A stretch of 64,000 nt of DNA. Source: Hermatobates lingyangjiaoensis (Eukaryota > Arthropoda > Insecta > Hemiptera > Hermatobatidae). The number at the start of each line of letters is the position of its first letter. Positions within the stretch are counted from its first letter, which is position 1. Both the position numbers and the translations under genes were made by a program. Below the pieces are notes generated by a model, which had not been told where the DNA came from, did no database searches, and saw only the letters and a list, made by a program, of their open reading frames with translations. Positions 36,123-47,689 of the stretch are shown here, piece after piece. The DNA is taken from contig JAPFBL010000069.1 of the NCBI GenBank assembly GCA_026182355.1, forward strand, positions 1,090,001 through 1,154,000, given 5' to 3'.

Positions 36123-37050
36123 CGAGGTGTATAAATAAAGTAGTGAAACTAATTTTTTTTAAATTTTCTATTCAAATATAATTACAATGTGATATTGTCA
36201 CCTTCAAAATAGTTCCCTTCGGAAGCCACACAGCGCTGGAGACGGTCCTTCCAATCATTGTAGCATTGCTGGAACTCGGATTCTGGAATGGCCTTCAGCT
36301 GGTCGGTTACAGCAGTTTGTATGTTTTGTAGTGTCCCGAAATGAGTTCCCTTGAGGTGATTTTTCAATCTCCGGAAGAGGAAAAAGTCACAAGCACTCAA
36401 GTCTGGTGAATAAGGAGGCTGAGGAGCAACAGGAATGTTTTTACTGGCCAAAAACTCCTTCCCTTTCTGAGATCTTTTTGGTCTTGGGAAAGGTTTTTCG
36501 GAACCATTTTCGCACAAATTTTTCTCATCTCCAATTCATTGGTCAAAATGTGATGAACGGAGGTGTGATTCAAATTCAACTGTTCCCCGATCATTCTGAC
36601 TGTCAAGCGTCGATCTGAACGCACAAGGTTCCGTACTCTGTTGACATTTTCATCGGTGTTTGCACTTGAAGGCCTTCCGCTTCGTGGTTCATCTTCAATC
36701 GACTCTCTTCCTTCTGAAAATTCCTTAAACCACCGAAAAACCTGTGCCCTTGATAAAACACGTTCTCCATAGGCCTCCTGAAGTTTTTCAAAAGTTTCGG
36801 TTGTCCAAGTCTGAAGCAAAATTTGATTGCACACTGCTGCTCAACTTTGAGGTCACTCATTTTTAAAACGCTCAAGAAAAAACCATTTCACGAAAACCAA
36901 CGCTACGGACAAACAAATGACTGTGGCGAGTTCAGATTCATACTGGAGGCGCATCACACGTGCACCTGACGCTACTCAAGGCCACGCGTCTCCAGCGTTG
37001 CCAGATCGAAAGCGACGTTGCCAGTCTCACTACTTTATTTACACACCTTG
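36123..37050 (-). mobile_element. Mariner element, internally deleted (928 bp)
   Basis: Terminal inverted repeats CGAGGTGTATAAATAAAGTA and, reversed, CAAGGTGTGTAAATAAAGTA lie at 36123 and 37050, flanked by TA on both sides as expected for Tc1/mariner. The transposase remnant reads on the minus strand. A full mariner is about 1.3 kb, so about 0.4 kb is missing. A 3' fragment of the same family lies at 13216-13433. Insertion was into a (TA)n inside PLE unit M. Confidence 0.95.
36182..36875 (-). pseudogene. Mariner transposase, frameshifted and lacking the catalytic centre
   Basis: Read from 36875 downward, SDLKVEQQCAIKFCFRLGQ begins the DNA-binding region. A frameshift near residue 20 moves to the frame with TTETFEKLQEAYGERVLSR, QVFRWFKEFSEGRESIEDE, PRSGRPS, RRLTVRMIGEQLNLNHTSVH (two helix-turn-helix parts) and MRKICAKMVPKNLSQDQK, about residue 120. 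The sequence then jumps to KGKEFLASKNIPVAP, QPPYSPDLSACDFFLFRRLK and RCVASEGNYFEGDN at the C-terminus. Roughly 150 residues between are deleted, including the first two Asp of the DD34D triad. It cannot be an active transposase, but its ends could be mobilised by an intact relative. Shadow frames overlap it on both strands. Confidence 0.93.
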
Positions 37051-37199
37051 TATATATATATATTCCCTCTCTTTCTTTTCTCTCATCTTTCATTTAATTT
37101 TCACTGCCAGTTTTTCTTGTATTCATTCATTAAACTGTTCCACGATGGCATTCCTATATTTTACAATAGGATATTTTTCTTGTTTAAAAATCTTTCAAT

Positions 37200-37925
37200 A
37201 AAGTAGAAATAGTTAATTTTGCCTTAGTAATATTGTTTTGTTGTACAATTTTTTAATCACTAAGTAGATAATGTGTGAGACAAATGACGCATACCTGTGA
37301 AATGAATTATGAAGATAAATAAAACCTGAAATATTAGCTAATTTTTATATCTAGGTTAGTAACTTAACGTCCAAGGCACTTAAATTTCATTATATCAGTT
37401 TTCTGGCAACACTGCACTCAAAAAAAATTATTACAAAGACAATGTAAAGTTACTATCATAAAATGAATAATTGTTTGCGTTAGTTTAATTTTCTAAAAAT
37501 AGAGAAAAGTTTACATTCTTTGTATCATTTTAATAACATAACATACTTACAACAAAGTTTTATTGAAGTGAATAATAGAAATAATAGTCAATGACTAAAA
37601 TAAATGAATGCAATTATTGTATATGGAGTTTTTAATTAATGGGGTAAATGAAAAGAATATAATGAAATATTGCTTTAAAACTTTTGAATTACAATATTAT
37701 GATAAGTTTTTTTTTTGTTTGTAAAGTAAACATTAATCATTGAAGATATTTCATTATTGGTTTTAAATTAGATGTGAATATTTCAACACATGATAAATGA
37801 TTACATTTTGTATTATTTTGTAATAAATATTTTTTTACTGGACAGCAAAAAAAAAAGATCTTGGGTTAATATTTATGCAAAATCCAAAATTTGTATAAAC
37901 AATCGTAAACTTCATTTAAATAGTA
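37200..37925. other. AT-rich unique sequence, no gene seen
   Basis: No supported feature. Confidence 0.45.
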
Positions 37926-37929
37926 ATTT

Positions 37930-38190
37930 TTAATCGCAAAATTATCATTATAAATAGCAATATCGATACAAGCAACGTACTAAATAGTCAAAATTCGTGC
38001 AAAATAGGTATTATAAATAGCAAAATATCATTAAGAGATGAATCGTAGTATTACAAGATATCATTATAAATAGCAAAATCGTGCAAAATATCATTATAAA
38101 TAGCAAAATCGTGCAAAATATCATTATAAATAGCAAAATCGTGCAAAATATCATTATAAATAGCAAAATCGTGCAAAATATCATTACTAG
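37930..38190. repeat. 30-bp minisatellite
   Basis: The unit CAAAATATCATTATAAATAG + CAAAATCGTG is repeated. At 38066-38186 there are about four essentially perfect units, and further degraded units reach back to about 37930. There are no unique spacers. Confidence 0.93.
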
Positions 38191-38329
38191 AGCAGTCCAT
38201 AAGTCTCGTTAGAGCAAGAGTTTCTTTTACATGTTGCAGCTTTTGATACTGAACTCAAATTTAAATTGGAATCAACTGACAATACCTACTTGCTATAGTA
38301 TCAGATACCTAAAAACACCCGCATATCTA

Positions 38330-38405
38330 TACAGCTTTAATCTGTACATGTCTCAGAACTGACTCATTTCAAGTTATCTTTACATTTTATATATAAGAGA
38401 AAAAA
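38330..38405 (+). repeat. Helitron-like fragment
   Basis: Carries AACTGACTCATTTCAAGTTA and CTTTACATTTTATATA as in the 7866 fragment. Confidence 0.4.
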
Positions 38406-38589
38406 AAAAAATATATTTATTTCAATAATATACAGGTATTTTTTGGTGTCTTACACTGTAGTAAATAGATATTGTTAGTTAAAATTCTGTGTAGGTAGCC
38501 AAAGACAACTTAGAAGTCCATATTTTTGCTTCTATATTGAATTCCAATCCATTCAAATCTTAGGTCTTAAGTTAGACATACACAAACCT

Positions 38590-38826
38590 ACTCTCAATGT
38601 TTCAGCTCGCTACGACTTATGGTGATTGTGCTTGCTCGTGACAGAATTTTTGGACAAACAAACAAACAGACAGAAATTTTTGTAAGGATGGATTCAGATT
38701 CTCTAATGTATAAAAATGAGAAATTTTTAATGTATAGAAATTCTCTAATGTTTCTCTAATATAGATAACTTGAATTGAGTCAGTTCTAAGCGAAGTACAG
38801 ACAAAACACTACTTTTTTTATATAGA
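38590..38826 (-). mobile_element. Helitron-like 5' end fragment, minus strand
   Basis: Reading from 38826 on the minus strand: TCTATATAAAAAAAGTAGTG, TTTGTCTGTACTTCGC, AACTGACTCAATTCAAGTTA and GTCTGTTTGTTTGTTTGTCC, parallel to 7866-8040. A short internal duplication (ATTAGAGAA units, 38690-38765) is specific to this copy. Confidence 0.55.
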
Positions 38827-38829
38827 TAT

Positions 38830-41130
38830 CAGAAGCCTCAAATATTACCTAAATTAAATTTAATACATCAGATTATCTTTAACAAGTTACCGATGTTGTA
38901 TAGATTAGTGGACTTGATGTATTTTTTAGACCCACTTTTGTAAGAGTCGTTAAGGTTATTCTTATTCCATGCAGTAGTGATTTTATGTCTTTGCTCTCAT
39001 AAACCACACACGGAATGGGTGCATGCTTTGTTTATTGTCAACTCCTCAACACTTATGATGACATTTGCTTCATGCCTCTTTTATAACGAAATTAGAATTG
39101 TTTTTAACTCTGAATTTTCAAGAAAAAAAAAACTCTTTTATATAGCCAGTGAATACAATAGAGGTGATAATAACCTTGTAGATGTTTGAATTTTTTTTTT
39201 TTTTTTCATAGATTTATATCATTCACTATGTTAAAAAAGAAGATATAATTAATAGCAAACCACATTTCAAATCAAAATAAAAAAAATTTGATGGCATACA
39301 CAATCATTTTTTGATATACAAAAATCCTTAAACAAATGGGATCAAGTCAAAGAAAACCAACGAAGCACTGTTGAATCGAGAGCTAATAAGACACCTAGCA
39401 AATGGAGATTTCTATCAAAGAAATTTCAATGAGGAAATTTTAGAACAGGGAAATACTTTAATGATGATGATTTAAAATGATTTAAGATGATTTAAACTGA
39501 AAGCTTACTAGTTTATGGTTTATACTGAAAAATGGACCTCCTTATTGAAAACTCTTATTGACTCTAGATAAACTAGCAGGTTATGTACCGTTAATATTCA
39601 TCACTACTTACAAACTTACTTCTATGAACCTATGATGATAGGAAGCATAAGTTGCGCATCAATGAATAGTCAATACCACTTCCATTTGCTTTTTAAATTG
39701 TGACAAGGTTGCTTTCACTAAAGTAAACAGACACCAAACTGCTAATTATATGTGGAATGTGCTGAATTCCGGAATTTTAAATTACCTCTAACGAAGCTAC
39801 TGAAACAGAAAAATCAATTTATTCTTCTCATACAAACTACTAACTACAAGAATAAGTATCTTTCAATTATTTACCAAAATTGATTTTAATGTTACCTCTT
39901 ATAACTTGCATCAATGAATAGAATATAAAGTTTCCATAAAAATAATTAGAACTGTCAATTACCTATCAATAGAATATTAAAACCACAAAATTCCATAGTA
40001 ATTGGGTAATTTAATCAGCGCTATTATTCAGAGGCCTATTGTTAAATAAAGTTACCTTTCCCTTATTTATGTTCCTTTTTTGTTCGTTAATTATGTTTTT
40101 AGGATTTTTTATATTAATATTAATAATTAAATAGAGTTTAAAATAAATATGTTTTATGGATATAAAATACTATCTATTCACCCCAGCTTTGAATGAGTAA
40201 ATAAAAAGAACCAATAAAAGTAATTAATTGAAACTAATTTTTTTTATTTTAAATACTGACATACTCGTATGTGTTTTGTCATTTATGTATTGTAGAATAT
40301 AATGTAATGTTTGCTTCAAATTTTCAATTAATTTTAATTTATGAGCTTTAAACTATCAAATAAAAAGAAATATTATTCATAAAAGGTTATCCATGAATTT
40401 ATTGCTGTATACATGAATTTAAAATTGAAGTAGATTTTAATAACATTAAAAATTTAAACTTTCAACATGTAATATTGCTTAACCGGAACAAATATGGTTT
40501 TAAATAGCCCCTTAAGACGGCCTGCATTAATAACAGAAGAATGGCAAATGCTTTGAAATAGTAAATGGCATTTTTATAAGCTTAAATTTTTTTCAAAATT
40601 TTGAAAGTTTTTGTGACATCATAAAGAAAATTAAAAAAAAAAATTGACATTGACGGTCCTACTTGTAGAAATTTTCATGATGCAATTAACGGTAACTGTT
40701 TCGTTTCTAGTAGCCTGTACATAAAAAGCAAGTTTATTAAAAATATCAAAAAATTCTTAAAAGTCAGAATTGGTATATAAACTCGGATCTATGACGCTAT
40801 AAAACAACACACGCATACAATACGTAAATGGAAATACGAATTTTCATACAGCATTGTTCTTGGTGTTTTAGAATGCATGTTGTATCTGAAGTTCACTTTT
40901 TAAAATTTAGGAAAATGTAATAACATATAGTATATAACTATATTTGATAAGATGTATCTTTTTTTTTATGATTTGTGTCATTGTTTGTGTCTAATTTTTT
41001 TTTTTTTTATGTAATATAAGATGTGCTAAGGATGTTTATATTTAACAGTATATTAGATTCTGTATGTTTTAAAATTAGAAGGTTATATCAGAACATTATT
41101 GAAAAAAAGCCTTTAAATATACAGAATTAA
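38830..41130. other. AT-rich unique sequence, no gene seen
   Basis: The 70-codon frame at 38977-39189 shows no domain. T runs at 39190-39206 and 41000-41009. Confidence 0.45.
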
Positions 41131-41137
41131 TGCCCAA

Positions 41138-43975
41138 ATGATGAGGGGTATATGCATATTTTCTTTATTGAACAATCATCTTGGCATCGAGTCATTGGGT
41201 TCGAGTTCATCTTACATCCCTCTTGATGAACCTGAAAAAGAAATTAGGACCACAGTGACAAATAGCGTTGCGAAACTTTATAATCAAAGTATTAGGATTC
41301 ATGAATATGGATTTATTCAAAAATTGATGTTTCCTTCTTGGACATATTATCTGCCATTGAGACATTTTCTTTACCATGATAGAGGTAGGTAAGGTGGTGA
41401 TTGCTCCGGTTCATCCTAAACACGCTTGTGATTGTACTGTATTAAGCCTAATTTGAGTTAGGCATGTTATGAAGAAGCAACCCAAAGTGATTCGTGTTAA
41501 AAAATAAAAATTATTCCATTTTTTTCATACAAATTTTTGAAACTATGTTATTTTACTCTTCTGATCTGTATATTAACCCCTATAATGAAACTTATTTTCC
41601 AAAACTTCTCCTGTCACTACAGATATCATTTAACAGTTGTTATTTTTTGTACAATATTACTTCGTCTAATATTTGGTCTAATGAAGTATTAGTAACAAGC
41701 ATATACCTATTATTAAAGTTTAAGTTAGTTGAATCACCAAAGAAATTGCTTAAATTAGTAGACATTTTGTCATGAGGAAAGACTGAACACGTTTCACAAG
41801 AATCAATAGCATTCATGAACGCACCAAGGACTGAAAACCTGGCATTAAGTTTCATTGAAGGAAGAAACATGAACATTGATTACAACTCTTTTGTTAAACA
41901 ACCATCTATACACCCTGGATAACTTAACAAAAATACGATTGATTTGCATTTGTCTTTATAGTTTTAAGAATAAAATCATCTTTCATATAATATCAATGCA
42001 TTAAGATATTTTCAATTTTTTTCTATTAAACACTTAAAGCAATTCATTTTGACTGGATTTTGTTAAAAATATTCTAACAAGTTCAGCCGTTTATCAAGTA
42101 TTTCAAAATGATTTTTTAGTTCTTGCAGCTGTATTACTATGTCCTATAATGAGATTAAAGAGATTTTTTTGTTGTTTAATAATTTCGGGTTAATTTTGAT
42201 TGAGAAATTGTTATTGTAAAGCATATCATTTAGCGTAAAAAAAGATAAATTCTATGTAATCATAAAATAGACTATATAGTCCTTTTCATCTTTGCTATTT
42301 TAACAAGAATATATTCAGCTAATGCAATTACAAGGTGCTATTATTTGGTAAAATTTAATTATAATCTGTTTAACGGTGTGTCTTGTATCATTTCGATATT
42401 ATTTTACAATCTTTCATAAGATATATATTTTACATTTTTTTGTAGATATATATAATTTTCTGTTTACTGAAAAATTCTAAATTTTCCCCCTTTATTCGTT
42501 TTACAAAAATTATCCCAGAAATTTAAAATTCTGGAAAGTAGTGATATCCAGTTTGAGCTGTCCTCTAATTGTATTGCTTCTCTCACAAGAGTACTGCTTA
42601 GTCGACACTTTAAAATTCCCACTTTTTTTTATAAAAAGAAACATAATTAAAAGAGAAAAGTTATGAATGCTAGAAATTAGTGAAGTAGATATCTCACCCG
42701 TAACAAGCTTATCTATTGTTATAGGTGCTGAAAAGTTTGCAGTAGAAATGGAAAGGAAACCACTACTCAAGGGCTTATTCTCCTCACAGCCAGTAAAAAG
42801 TGATTCACGATAACTCCACAAGGTTTATGCATGGTATCAAATTATGGCCATCTCATCAATCAATCGATGAAGCAGCCAAGGGGAAAGTGGAAAGACCCTT
42901 GTTTGTACTGAAAGACAAAGAGACAAAGTTCAAGAAGTCCACACTGCATATCAAATGACGAAGGTGCAATGAGGACCCACAGGGATATCCTGCTGAGACA
43001 GGTCCTAGGAAAACCTTCAAACAGTTATTGCAGAGTATGACAGTTGTTGTAATATTTTCCATGTACGCTTAATTTTTGTTCTGTTGTATAGTGGCATATA
43101 AGCTATTTTCTTATAGGTAGTGTTAACAGTTTCGTTCAGAAGTTTATTGGGTATTCGGTATTAGCACTTGTAAATATATTGTCGAATGAGTTGATTTATT
43201 CGCTTATTCTTTTTCATTTTTGTGCAACTATAATCTTTACATAATGTCCAATAAACCCTGTTATGCCATGATTTTCCAACCTCTGCTTACATTTTGTTCT
43301 GTATATTCTGTTGTAGTGTTTCTCGATGACGAACTCTTATTGAAGACAGTTGATGGTAAGTGTTTTTTTTTTTTAAATTTCATGTATAATTTATTCTGTT
43401 TCATTTATTTCTATAAAATGATTATTTTGTTCCGTTCAGTGTTCTTTATAATTCGATCTTTCTCTGAAACAAAATAAACGAAACTCGACACTGGTTGAAT
43501 GATATTCATCTCAATGTATAAATTGTTATTAAGTTTTTTTATTATTTACTGCACAAATAAAAATATCATAATGCTTACTACGTGTTGGAATAATTTCAAA
43601 AATGATTGGATTTCAGCAATTGAACAAAATATTAGTTTAATTATATGTTTCAGACATAAAATGTGTAATATTTTTTTTCAGATTCACATAACAAACTACT
43701 CATTTTTGTAATATTGTTTTTTGAAAATAATTATAGACTAGAAACTAAAAAAATACTATAAAACCTGTTTCTGTTTTGAATCTTTAAATGTTTGCAATCA
43801 GATTTACTTACCATATAATTGTATTGCATCATAATATGCACAAAGAAGACTTTAGTTAAAGTGAATTGAGAAATTTTAATTTTTAGCAATAGAAAGGATG
43901 AGAGATGTGAAGTAATTGTTAGTGTAGAGTTTGTGAGGAAGAGATTAAATCAGAGATTGGACTAGAAGTGAAGGT
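41138..43975. other. Unique AT-rich sequence with short unassigned frames
   Basis: Frames at 41138-41392 (84 codons, fairly balanced composition, ends shortly before GTAGGTAAG), 41494-41775, 42510-42821 (minus), 42856-43062 (minus) and 43220-43477 show no recognised domain. Any could be a chance frame. The segment 42670-43060 is less AT-rich than its surroundings but reads broken in all frames. Confidence 0.3.
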
Positions 43976-43979
43976 AAAT

Positions 43980-44420
43980 AAATAAGAAGGATGGAGAGCC
44001 CGGGCACAGGAGAAGCGATGGCTCTGCAATTCTAAAACAATTTCCAAACATAATTAACTGATCAATTGCCAAATGGTTAGCCATTGGCTGCTAAATTCAT
44101 GTTCTCCATTAATATTCAGCGAGCCCATAATAAAACGAAATTATCGATAGTGCTACCGAACCTGGCCCAGATTGGATTGAAGTTAAAAATTACACAAATT
44201 ACCCGCAGGTCCTCAGGGATAAAGCAGAGAGCAATCACTGGAGGGACAAACTGATTACGTCATTAACTCGATTGCAGTCAGCAGCTGAGAAATTAGTACC
44301 AGCAGGAAACACCTATGCAGTCAGCCATACGGCAAAGTACTGGTCAACAATTACTGGAACGGCTAATACTTTAGGGAGAACAGGTACCTGAATCTCATTA
44401 CACTGGACTTTGTAGGCTAG
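43980..44420. promoter_or_regulatory. Complex GC-richer island, candidate conserved non-coding element
   Basis: About 440 bp of non-repetitive, balanced sequence in an AT-rich setting. It contains TAATTAACTGATCAATTG (homeodomain-like TAATTA), TTATCGATAG and GATTACGTCATTAAC (CRE/AP-1-like TTACGTCAT). No open frame spans it on either strand. The role is inferred from composition and motif content only. Confidence 0.35.
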
Positions 44421-44424
44421 TGAC

Positions 44425-46140
44425 TCTATTCGGCAGGCTAAATTACAATGTTTTCCAACGAATCGAAAATAGTTGCTCTCTTAAATCCCTTTGACAATAC
44501 TTTATTCTTTCAACCGTAGTCAATTACAAGTGCAAGTAAACAAATTCTATCACCTTCCTTTTTAAGATATAAAATTTTTACCTAATTCAATATAATAAAC
44601 CCTGTACATTTAAAATATGTCATTTGAAAAATTCAATAATATTACCTGGTTCGTATTATTACGAAATGGTTCGTATTAAATACGAAGAAGATTTCATTTT
44701 TTATTTTTTACATTACTTTGAGTAAAATATTTCAATCATTGAGGAACTCGATTTCAAAATGTTGACGGGCATAAATATTTTGAAGTCTCCAACGTACATT
44801 TTTTAGTATTTATAAAAGGTTTTAAGTAAGCTTCAGAACACACAGTTTGATGGACTAAATTCAAATTTTACCAAAACTTAGACTTTACTATTTAGTTGTG
44901 TTATACTGTTTTTGATAACATTGCATTGGCCGAAAGTTCCTTTTTCTCTAAAATGTTATATTAGATAAAGTTCCTTTTCTCTTAAACCATTCATTCTAGA
45001 GTGTATTAAATTATGGGATTATATGAAAGTGACAGCTGCATTTATTGAACAGCTGCATCAAATTTTTTCAATGAGCAAAAATGTTACTTCAGCAATAAAA
45101 CATACAATGGTTGACTCATATAACGTTAATATAAAATAGTAGAATTCATCTATATCATGTGGCCCAGTATTGTGTAAAATATTAATTTAATTCATCCATC
45201 ATAGCTTGTGGACTGAAACATGCACAAAAGGGTTTGGATACGCACCCATCCACACACACATACACAGACTTCATCAAAAAAACATCATATTCTCTGTTGT
45301 TGAAAAATTATTTTTTTTCAAATAATACTAATTGCTGTTCTATGCTAATTACAACACTCCAATTATCTAGAATTCTAATTCATGAGTTATAAAACTATAA
45401 ATTATGTTAAAAATTATAAACACATAATAAGTACAAGGCACTTTTTGGGCGAAATATCAATTTGATATATCCATGGGAGTGAATTGAAGGTGTGTACAAA
45501 GTTCTGATTACGCATTCACCAAACACACCCATACCACACACACATTCTCATTATCACCATGAAAAAATCAGCCTAACACACTTAAAAACGTGTATACCCG
45601 TTGAAAGATCAAAATCATTTTTTTTTTCATTCATTACTATAATAATTTTCTCAAGAATTTATTTTTGAGACAGAAATATTCCATTTGGTTTGTCCTGTAT
45701 AAATAGGTTAAAAAGCTGAAATCAAGGTAACATACTTCATTCATAGAATAACTTCATTCTATTCCAAACAGCTAGATGTTTTCTGTTCCGTTTTCTGACT
45801 TAGATTGGCATGGAAAACCCGTTTAAAATTAAAATAAAATTGATGGGCACATAACTAGCTATATAATGGAGAACTTTCAACGCCTATTGAGTTAGTTCAA
45901 GAGGCAATTATATTAATCCTTCAATTATCACTGTCGTTATGTTCCAGAAACTCCACACATTAGACTAAAATCTCTGATGTAGAAACTATATATTATTATA
46001 GAGAATACCAGTTTCTCAAAATCCTGTTCACGCACCAATATTTTTTCTAAAATCGTATGTTTCTTGAAAGGCATATAGCAAACATTTTCATTCTATTATG
46101 TATTTTTAGTAATTTAATAACAATTTTCAATTAGTTACAA
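44425..46140. other. AT-rich sequence with two decayed T fragments
   Basis: 45165-45300 and 45430-45620 are diverged, inverted pieces of the left part of repeat T (TGTAAAATATTAATTTAATT, ACCCATCCACACACACATAC; and ACACCCATACCACACACACA with ATCACCATGAAAAAA). Nothing else was supported. Confidence 0.45.
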
Positions 46141-46149
46141 ACTGTATGT

Positions 46150-46490
46150 AAAAAAGAAACAGTTCCATATATTTTAATAAATTTGTATAAGTTGAAGGCA
46201 GTTCGTCATGCATACACATTTTTAAGGAAGCAATGTCAATTGTGTTAACCATAAGTAGTTTTAAAAGTTTCACCTGTCTCTGAAAACATTTTTTTTCATG
46301 TCGAAATTAAGAATGAAGTAATTACACATTTTTGAATTTTCGAAACTCTATAAAAACAAGAAAAGTTTTCACATATCTTTATAAATTTGTATAAGTTTGA
46401 AGCAGTTCTTCTTGCATTCACAATTTAAGAAATGTAACATTTGTCTTAAATATTCGTTTTGAAACTTTTTTGATGCTCTGAAAACAGAAT
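46150..46490 (+). repeat. Imperfect direct duplication, about 140 bp
   Basis: 46150-46290 and 46345-46490 share AATTTGTATAAGTT, GCAGTTCNTCNTGCAT and CTGAAAACA with scattered indels. Confidence 0.6.
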
Positions 46491-46536
46491 TTAAAATTCG
46501 AATCGAATCGAATTTAAATTCGAAAAATAGTATTAG

Positions 46537-46621
46537 GGTTGAAAGACCTTAGTCTTTATTCCCATTTCATATTGTAGTTTGATCAATGGTTTTTATTTCA
46601 CGTGTTTGTGTGAAACCTTGT
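46537..46621 (+). repeat. Family A single right arm
   Basis: GGTTGAAAGACCTTAGTC, ATTGTAGTTTGATCAATGG and TTTCACGTGTTTGTGTGAAA: only the outer part of the long arm, beginning at the stem of the core. Confidence 0.7.
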
Positions 46622-46639
46622 TATAAATATTTTATACAT

Positions 46640-46800
46640 ATGACTCGCGCTCCGCCCTTCGACGAGGGGAGATCTCATTCAATTTGTTCTCCCTTCTAGT
46701 CCTCTCCTGATGACGAACAACAGTTCAAAATATTGATTTTAGTAGCGTGCATTTTATCTGTCTTCTGTAATTGAAGTTATGTATATAACTAAGTTATATA
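46640..46800 (+). repeat. Another PLE-type terminal piece with hammerhead-like core
   Basis: CTGATGA-C-GAAC-AACA-GTTC-AAAA (46707-46730) has a perfect four-pair stem but GAAA changed to AAAA. It lies between a family A arm and the (TA)-rich sequence preceding the PLE coding fragment. Confidence 0.5.
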
Positions 46801-46872
46801 AACTATAACTATAACTATATATATTACTTAACTAAGTTATATATAAAGTTCTATAAATAAATATATATATTT

Positions 46873-47352
46873 AGAAGAGCCCCCAATCTTGCAAATATTT
46901 TCTCCCACCGGGCCGGCAAACTTATTCAGAATCCCCAAAGCTGCGGTGGCCTACAACGTTGTAGACGTCGGAGATGTCTTACCTGTTCCATTGTTGATTC
47001 TGGGTCTTCATTTACATTTCAATTTAATCTTAATTATTACCCTATTCACAGTCCCTCCTCCCATATCTCCACTGACTGTGTTTACCTTTTGAAATGCCCC
47101 CAAAGTGATACTTTTTACGTTGGTTTAGCATCTACGATGCTGAACCTTCAGCTTTTGGATAGTAAACGAAGCAGTCTCCCTGTCGCCACTCACGCTGATT
47201 CCCACCAGTTCAGCTTCAATGATTGTTTCACAGTCCAAATTCTCAAACAAGTCCCCAGTGATAATATACAAGTTATTTTAAAAGGTTCTGAGGAAGCCCA
47301 CATTTGGTTCCTAGGGGCACGCTTGAAACCTGGCTTGAATTTAAACCGTTAG
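46873..47352 (+). pseudogene. Penelope-like element C-terminus: Cys-rich linker and GIY-YIG endonuclease
   Basis: One open frame of about 160 codons runs from the (TA)n at 46857-46872 to the stop at 47350-47352. It starts RRAPNLANIFSHR (end of the RT/thumb region). A Cys-rich linker follows with CGGLQRC and RCLTCSIV (residues 35-60), like the zinc-finger-like segment before PLE endonucleases. Then come DCVYLLKC (GIY part), DTFYVGLAST (YIG part, about residue 80) and EEAHIWFLGARLKPGLN near the end, carrying the conserved Glu and the PxLN end. The Arg after YVG appears lost (TMLNLQ), so the nuclease is probably dead. The RT is missing because the copy is 5'-truncated at (TA)n. Two shorter frames starting at non-ATG codons (46889 and 47089) split it artificially. 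Confidence 0.82.
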
Positions 47353-47670
47353 TTTTTTTATTTCTTTATTTTATTTTATTTATTTTTTTTTAATTAATTT
47401 TGTATATATTTCCTTTATTTTCTGTTTTCTTCACCTTTATTCTCCTTTTTAAAAACAATTTTTTTCCCTTGATCTCGACTCCCTAGTTCCATTTCTATTT
47501 TACTCCTTTGCGGCAACACTGCTTTAGCTCTCACCCAGTGAGTTCTTTAGTTGACTGTCGTCCCTCCGTCAATTTACTTCTTCTCCTGAGGATGACGCTA
47601 TTACGGTCGAAATATTGAAAAGTGAGTCTTTGTTATGTTTTTGTCTATGTGTCACAGTTTATTTCAAGTA
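47353..47670 (+). mobile_element. 3' region of the PLE with hammerhead-like core and family E terminus
   Basis: After the stop come a T-rich stretch and then CTGAGGA-T-GAC-GCTATTACG-GTC-GAAA (47586-47612). The family E terminal sequence follows (GTGAGTCTTTGTTATG, TGTGTCACAGTTTATTTCAA) and enters (TA)n at 47670. This joins a PLE coding end to the same terminal sequence that forms foldbacks at 881 and 61333. Confidence 0.8.
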
Positions 47671-47689
47671 TATATATATAATTATATAT

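Larger units (their letters stand above)
36050..37170 (+). repeat. PLE-derived unit M, copy 2, split by a mariner
   Basis: The left part (36050-36120) encodes EKLVETMTSAKYG then FFKEIYIYI into (TA)n. The right part (37053-37170) resumes with TATATATATATTCCCTCTCT and CATTCATTCATTAAACTGTT, matching 34980-35090. The mariner at 36123-37050 sits in the (TA)n between them, so the unit was present before the mariner arrived. Confidence 0.75.

Noticed and set aside
36406..36618. 70-codon plus-strand frame
   Set aside because: Antisense shadow of the mariner transposase remnant.
37930..38190. CRISPR-like array of 30-bp repeats
   Set aside because: Repeats are directly adjacent with no unique spacers, and the sequence context is animal nuclear DNA.
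38191..38260. Possible DNA-transposon end (AGAGCAGTCCATAAGTCTCG)
   Set aside because: No matching inverted end was found in the window.
41138..41392. Exon ending at GTAGGTAAG
   Set aside because: The donor-like site is suggestive, but the peptide shows no domain and no acceptor or partner exon is visible.
46889..47092. 67-codon frame as a separate protein
   Set aside because: It is in a different frame from the PLE linker-endonuclease reading frame, which explains the same DNA with recognisable Cys motifs.
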